Of a stretch of 64,000 bases of DNA, positions 58,331 to 64,000 are shown one piece after another. The stretch is from Medicago truncatula (taxonomy: Eukaryota; Streptophyta; Magnoliopsida; Fabales; Fabaceae). Within the stretch, counting starts at the first letter, position 1. The number at the start of each line of letters is the position of its first letter. The notes under the pieces are model-generated. The model saw nothing but the letters and a program-made list of their open reading frames with translations, had not been told where the DNA came from and did not search any database. The position numbers were made by a program, and so were the translations under genes. The stretch covers positions 4,118,501 to 4,182,500 of the forward strand of contig NC_053045.1 of the NCBI RefSeq assembly GCF_003473485.1, given 5' to 3'.

Positions 58331-60484
58331 GTTGGAACTTGTGTTGTTAACTCTTCAAAAGTATAAAAAGTGTTACTTTCATTTTAAAAATTCCTTTTTA
58401 GAGTTTTTTTAACCAGTGCCCGGGCACTAGTTAACATAACCCTTTTTCTTTTACTTGTGGTTTTATACTTTTCACTTTGATTCCTAGATTAGATATAGAT
58501 GCTCTTATTGTTATTGCTTGTGTTTACTTTGATATTGGTTATTTGCTCCACACTTCATAGTTTGTATGGTTAATGGTGAAATCAAAACACTATTATGGAG
58601 GGTAAATCAAAACAAAACTATTTTACCATGGGATAAATAAAAAAAATGTTTTACAGAGTGTAAAACCGAAAATGACATATATTACAGAGAATAAAACACT
58701 ATTAATCCTAGTTTGTATTGATGTGATTTTGAGTCCGAATTCACGTGATGTACAATTAATTGGAGTTCTTTGTTTTCTAACTTTCAATCTTTACCATTGA
58801 AAATTTTCATTGCCACATGTTGAATATCCGTGAGAGCAGCTGGCTAACTGCACTGTTTAACAAATGGAGCAGATCCAGAAATAGAATCCAATGCTATATG
58901 AGAGTGTGAATATGTATATGAGTTCAGATTCAGACTTTAAACTGTTAGGTCAATAACATGACATTGCTTCTTCCATATTTGAGATAAAGTTGAAACAGAT
59001 CTATAGCAGCAGCCAAAGCATTTAGGGTCAGTAATTTCTTGCTTGTATATGATTGTATAATCCTCCTTCTTCTCTTTATGGTTATGACCATTAATTTTAA
59101 TTTCTTTTCTCTTTCTTTCCATGTATCATTCTTCTCCTCTTTGCTTATATTTCAGAATATGAGTATTAAATAACTACATAAGCTGATATGTGAACTTGTA
59201 TTGCAAATTTATGTTTTAAATTATTTTTTCTTTTCAAACAAAGTCTCGGCTTACATTGAGAAAACAGTTTCTTTATAATTTTCTTATCAATACTTTAAAG
59301 TACAATATTTTATCTTCTAAGTCATTTTAATAATACCTGATGCACTTTCGGTCAATAATATCTCTCAAAATAAATTTGGTGATGTCATATCTCAATGCAT
59401 GAACCTCTTGTTCAATAGATCCGACTTTGTAGTGTCGTATGTTTGGGGGCAAATAAATAAGGTTGCTTATAATATTGCCAGAGCTTCTTTATGTCATCCT
59501 AGCCCCAGATTTTTAATGTTGTACCGTCTACTTTATACTCTTTAATTATGAATGAAATGACTTTTTTTTTTGAAGAAGTCAAAATGAAATTTATTAAAAT
59601 CACACTGAATCCTAACAAGCACAAGGAGTGCCAGATTAGGAGTCGAAAAGTAGCAACATACAAAGGAAAACAAAAGTAGCAACATAAAAAACCCTCAACC
59701 AACATCATTCAACCACCTATCGTTGCTCGCACAGAACCCCCAAACAACAATGTCAAGAACCAACACAACAACCAACAATCTTTGAAAAACAACCGGTAAC
59801 TATGATAATTAAACAACATCAACCACCTTTGCCACCATAACAATCGATGCAACCTTAACGAATCCACCTTTGCAACAACAACAACCAGTGCAACAACAAA
59901 ATCCACCTTCATAGCAGCAACACCATCGATCCACGTCGATAAACCACCAGATAACAGAATAGTCGAACCAGATGAGAAGGTTCTAATCGAACCCAACCGC
60001 TGAGGATCAACTGACACCTCCTCACACCACCAACACCTCATCCACATAGATCTGGAGCGGAAGAAATAACCACCACACAAAAACACCAAACAACATGCAT
60101 TGCGTTTTTTCTAACGGACAAACTCAATATTCGCAGGGAAGAAACACCAAACACCAAACAACCTGCCTTTGCGCTTTTTTTTTTTTTTATATTTTTTTTT
60201 TCTATTTTTTTTATCTTCTAAGTCATTTTAATGACACCAGAATTCTATATTAATAATAAAATGACACAAAAATAAAAAAATGATATTTAATTACCTGCCT
60301 TAACGCAACACTTGTTAAAATGTTGGTCATACGAATAACATCAATTTTTTATAATTAAGTAGTAGAATGAATTCTTAATTGTTGCTGTATTTTGTTGTGT
60401 TATTCGAATCTCACCTAAATTTTATACAGAATCTAATACTTGTTTTTTTTTGTTAATAAATTGAAGGGTGTTGCGGAAAAGACA
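58331..60484. other. Intergenic DNA before the TIR gene
   Basis: It contains a near-perfect palindrome AACCAGTGCCCGGGCACTAG (58411-58430) and, at about 58600-58710, an end related by inversion to the repeat at 3366-3480. At about 59562-60150 a minus-strand segment with a poly-A-type tail (poly-T at 59562-59571) and AATAAATTTCATTTTGACTT has the look of a LINE or other retroelement 3' end. The 21-base string TATCTTCTAAGTCATTTTAAT occurs at about 59310 and 60210. No gene is supported. Confidence 0.45.
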
Positions 60485-60952
60485 ATGTCAAACAATACTC
60501 CTCCTCATTCAAAGTATGATGTTTTTGTAAGCTTTAGTGGCAAGGAAATCCGTAGCGGCTTTCTTAGCCATTTGGTTAAGGCTTTTTGTCAAAAGCAAAT
60601 AAATGCTTTTGTTGATGACAAACTTAAGAGGGGAGATGACATATCAGATTCACTTGGTGAAGCAATCGAAGGATCATTCATTTCATTGATCATATTCTCA
60701 GAAAACTATGCTTGTTCACATTGGTGTTTAAAAGAACTTGTGAAAATAGTTGAGTGTAAAGAGAAATATGCACAAATTGTAATACCTGTTTTCTTCAGGG
60801 TAGATCCTACAGATATACGACATCAAAAAAGGAGTTATGAAAATGCATTTGCTGAACATGAAAAAAAGTATAGCTCATATGAGGTGCAGATGTGGAAACA
60901 TGCTTTGAAAATATCTGCTAATTTGTCAGGAATTACATCATCAAGTTTTCAG
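60485..60952 (+). CDS. TIR-domain exon of a TNL-type or TIR-only immune protein
   Basis: One exon encodes about 156 residues and ends at a strong donor (TTTTCA|GTAAGT). The plant TIR domain runs KYDVFVSFSGKEIRSGFLSH (residues about 10-29), INAFVDD, GDDISDSLGEAIEGS, SLIIFSENYACSHWCLKEL and IVIPVFFRVDPTDIR. The catalytic glutamate of the NADase in the WCLKEL motif is kept (about E84). TIR domains cleave NAD+ to make immune signals. The ATG at 60485 (MSNNTPPHSKYD) fits the family; the upstream extension is T-rich. In a normal TNL gene an NB-ARC exon follows within a short intron; none is visible up to 64000. It is either a TIR-only gene (reading through to a stop at 60953-60955) or a gene whose intron is enlarged by an LTR. 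Confidence 0.85.
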
Positions 60953-60955
60953 TAA

Positions 60956-61988
60956 GTTCATTCAACCCGTGCATTTTTTTTTTGTTTATAGATATTCATT
61001 TTAAATATATTAACGGAAAGATGGATACTCGATAGCAGAAACCTGATAAAACATGAGTTAAACAAATGTTTAATAGAAAAACTACATTGATTTTTGGATT
61101 TTGTAAATTCGACGAGTTTTTAGTTTTTTTAAAGAGTTTTTAAATTTTTTATCAATCGATTTTATTATATATTGACTAAAAATTTGTTTTACAACATATA
61201 AAAATATAAATTTCGCAACGGATGCGGTGTGAATATTTTACGAATTTTTGTATATAAAATAAACAAATATTTAATAAAATCATTACACTAATGTTGATAA
61301 TATTTATTTAACATTTTTAAACATTTCACAATATCATCAATATAATTTTGAAAATAATATTATCAATATAATTGTTTTTTATAATTATCGCAATGGTTCG
61401 CGGAATGTATGAATGCACAAATCTTTTACCATTTAATACAATTAGATAGATTAGATTAGATGTTTTTTTTTGAAGAATAGATTAGATTAGATGTTCTCTC
61501 CCCTCGTTCTTAGTTTTCAGTTTAAGGTTTTTTAACATGTCTACGTCTCAAAATAGATGTTCTCTTTACCATTATTTTGTCTCAAATTATGTCTCTTTTA
61601 CAAAACTAATATAATATTTATTATTCTTTTTCACGAGCATACTCTTGTTTATTGCATTTAACCATTAATAAAATTGTTTTAATAAATGTAATACATTTTA
61701 CCATTAAAATAAACACTACAAATCATTTTTTTAATAATCATGTAAAATTTAAAAGGAACACCTAATTTGAGACCAAGGGAGTAATATATATTAGAGAACC
61801 GATTAAAGCACAATACATGCGAATATTGAACGTTTTAACGTTTTCTTGTTTGGGTGTTAACCTTCGGTTAACTGGAATCTTGGTAATTCAAATTTAGAAT
61901 TGTTGAGACAAAATCCTTATTTGATGTTTTAAAGATTACAAACATATTATATTTATTTAATCTTGTTATCTACTAATTCGTTTTTGTG
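60956..61988. other. AT-rich DNA after the TIR exon
   Basis: It contains degenerate Stowaway-like ends (CCCCTCGTTCTTAG near 61500 and GAGACCAAGGGAGTA near 61770). No NB-ARC motifs (P-loop, kinase-2, GLPL) were found in any frame. Confidence 0.5.
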
Positions 61989-63237
61989 AGAATTTGTTTC
62001 ATGAGAATGAAATGAGAACGTTCTGGCGAAAACGATGAAAATGGAACAGTACATCAAAAGCAAACAAGTCTGCTCAGCAAGAAAGCTTGGCTGATTATGT
62101 TTACTTGGGCCATAAGAAAAGCTTTAAGCCCATTTGGAAAAGTAAAGCCCATTAAATGATAAGATCACATGGCTTACTTAAGCATGACATCACTAGAGCA
62201 AAAGGACATGACATCATCAGAAGTGGGCTGCAAGTTATACAGCTCATCACAGCTGGTTATCTCATGCGCAAGCAAAGCAACAGTGCTTTCTAAGTCAGGC
62301 AAATCAGAAAGAACATTCTGAGAACGTTCTGGCTATTTTAAAGAAGAAAAGAGAAATCAATTGAGACTTTGGACAGCTATCAAAAACGTGTCCAACAGCT
62401 CTATTTTCTCCCTTGGTCACCAAGACACTCCTCACCTATAAATACAAGGGCCTTTGAAGGTCATAAGCAAGAGTTTTGCAAGCTAATATCTCTCAAAGTG
62501 AAAATCATCACTACAAACAAAGCTCTTCGCATACAAAGCAAATTCCAAGCTCTCTCACTATATCTCTTGGATCATCTCTCTTGAATTTGCCTCTTGTAAA
62601 ACTCAAACAAAGATTTGAGTATTTATTCGATCCAAACAAATCTCTTCAAACAAAGAGTGTTGTATTTCTCAAAGTCTATTGGGCTTAATAGTTTTGAGAA
62701 AGAAAATTCCAACCTTTCTTTTGCTAGTGTGCAAAGAATTGTATAAGCCTGCTGAGGTTGATAATACAGAGGTTACGGACTGATCTGGTGTGATCAAGAA
62801 ATTGTAATGCTAGTCAGAAGTTTCTGTTAGCAAGAAAACTATAGTGGATAATCTCACACGAGGTGTGGGGACTGGAAGTAGCCGGGTTTGGTGAACCAGG
62901 ATAACTCTCCTGTGTTATTCTCTCTCTCTCTCTCTCTCTCTCTTTATTTAAAGTTACACAACACACACACATTATTTTATTAATCTCCAGAACGTTCTGG
63001 TCCTTGCTAAAATAATCTTTTAACTTAACTTCATTTTTCTCATTCTGTTTATAATCATTCTTAAGAACGTTCTGTTCTAATTCAATTAATTGTTATATAC
63101 TCTAATCTTGATAAACTAACATTCACCAAGATTATTCTTGAGTATATAAATCTAAAATTAAGTTTCAGGAATAATTTTTAAAAGGGTCACAATTCAAACC
63201 CCCCCTTTCTTGTGACGTTTATTGCTACTTCAAGAAT
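61989..63237 (+). mobile_element. 1.24-kb solo LTR, Copia-type, with HSE-like motifs
   Basis: AGAAT occurs at 61989-61993 and 63233-63237. The LTR is about 61995-63232, starting TGTTTCATGAGAATG and ending GCTACTTCA, with one extra T at the left edge. It includes AAAGGGTCACAATTCAAACC, typical of the 3' end of SIRE-like Copia LTRs. A TATA box (TATAAATA, 62437-62444) lies about 110 bases after a cluster of GAAnnTTC palindromes (62307-62332). CT and CA microsatellites occur at 62921-62943 and 62956-62970. No internal domain is present. Confidence 0.7.
62307..62332 (+). promoter_or_regulatory. Heat-shock-element-like cluster in the LTR
   Basis: It contains GAACATTC (62311-62318) and GAACGTTC (62322-62329), with another GAA at 62307. 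GAACGTTC also recurs near 62011, 62988 and 63066. The GAAnnTTC dyad is the core heat-shock element. Spacing between the two dyads is three bases rather than the ideal two. Confidence 0.4.
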
Positions 63238-64000
63238 GATGTAAGAGAATTATTCCACCGAAAAAATAAAATAATTCATTATTTGGTGGAGTTTATTAAT
63301 CATCTGAGTTATTTGGAACGTTTTAAGATTTTGTTTTAAGTTTATTTACACACATTAAGAAAACCAATAAATTTTGTTATTTTTGATAAATTTTTTGTAT
63401 TTTCATATAAGTTATAACATCTTTAACTATTTATTACTTCCTTGTCTCATTTTAATTGTAACTTTACTATTTTTTTTTTATGCTAACAAATGCCCTAATG
63501 GAACAAAAAATAGTAGGTTTATATTGTATTCAATAATATTTTAACTTTTAAAATCATTTTACCATTTCTCAGTACAATATTTGTATTTTTATCCTCTTAA
63601 CAAATGTCATGAGAGCACTCTTTAGCATTTTTATTTTCTTTTTCTGTTAAAGTAATTTTCACTTTTGAATATCAATGCAGTATTTATTATTCTTTTTCAT
63701 TAATATATTCTTATTTATTAACTACTCCATTAACTATAATTAATAGAAGTTTTTAATAAATGATGCAAAGGCTTTGTTTGGTAAAAACATGGGATAGCTG
63801 ATAGCTTATAGCTGATGTTGATGACTGATAGTTGATAAGCTAGTTGAAGTGTTTGGTAAAGTTAGCGGTTCAACTAGTTGATAAATGTAAAATGACATAA
63901 AAAGGTATTCTTAATTCATAATACAATTTATATCAATTTATATTCAAGTATTTAGAATTTTATAATTTAAATTACTTTTTTTAACTTATTGAAATTTATT
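63238..64000. other. AT-rich DNA to the window end, with MITE ends
   Basis: There is a degenerate Stowaway-like end at about 63437 (ACTTCCTTGTCTCATTTTAA) and, at about 63768-63900, GGCTTTGTTTGGTAAAAACA, which resembles a hAT MITE terminus cut off by the window end. No coding region is recognised. Confidence 0.45.

Noticed and set aside
59709-60089. 126-residue minus-strand frame
   Set aside because: It reads a CAAC-rich tract (Trp/Val/Leu-rich translation) in probable retroelement debris and matches no family I know.

Overview
This window is plant nuclear DNA, most likely from a legume close to Medicago or clover. Evidence: it is AT-rich and gene-sparse, the genes have GT-AG introns with plant-type exon structure, the protein families are plant-specific (dirigent, PLS-class PPR, DCD-Kelch, IMK2-type LRR kinase, TIR immune receptor), and it is densely packed with tRNA-derived SINEs, Mutator-like non-autonomous elements, Stowaway MITEs, an L1-type LINE and solo LTRs. 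The species is an inference; no marker gene fixes it.

Layout. 0.8-3.4 kb: a long-inverted-repeat element that holds two SINEs and a nested Pack-MULE carrying a TIFY8-like first exon. 4.9-5.5 kb: a dirigent gene (minus). 8.6-12.2 kb: a nine-exon, shortened DCD-Kelch gene. 13.3-13.6 kb: a small unknown protein (minus). 13.6-20.6 kb: a repeat block with a tandem duplication, three 9-bp-TSD Mutator-type MITEs and minisatellites. 20.9-22.9 kb and 31.1-34.3 kb: two MIF/D-DT-like (MDL) genes in the same orientation, the first with a peroxisomal C-terminus, separated by a Pack-MULE-like element, a 10-bp-TSD element interrupted by a LINE, and a second element of the same family. 36.6-39.8 kb: a PLS-E-type PPR gene. 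40.1-42.2 kb: a chimeric relic of NUP50-like and coatomer beta-prime exons. 43.4-44.1 kb: a PRA1 gene. 45-49.5 kb: MITEs, a decayed gypsy integrase and a SINE. 50.0-53.0 kb: an IMK2-like LRR receptor kinase. 53.5-58.3 kb: a hAT MITE and a 3.3-kb solo LTR inside an older, probably Copia-type, LTR. 60.5 kb: a TIR-domain exon whose expected NB-ARC partner is not visible before the window ends; a 1.24-kb solo LTR with heat-shock-element-like motifs lies in that interval.

The genes do not form an operon or pathway; this is an ordinary plant euchromatic segment. The most informative content is the nested transposon stratigraphy (target-site duplications define many boundaries exactly), the two MDL paralogues (one with a GC-AG intron, one ending in SKL), the captured or chimeric gene fragments, and gene models altered by decay (DCD-Kelch, NUP50/beta-prime-COP, TIR). 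I did not find a clearly new multi-gene system.
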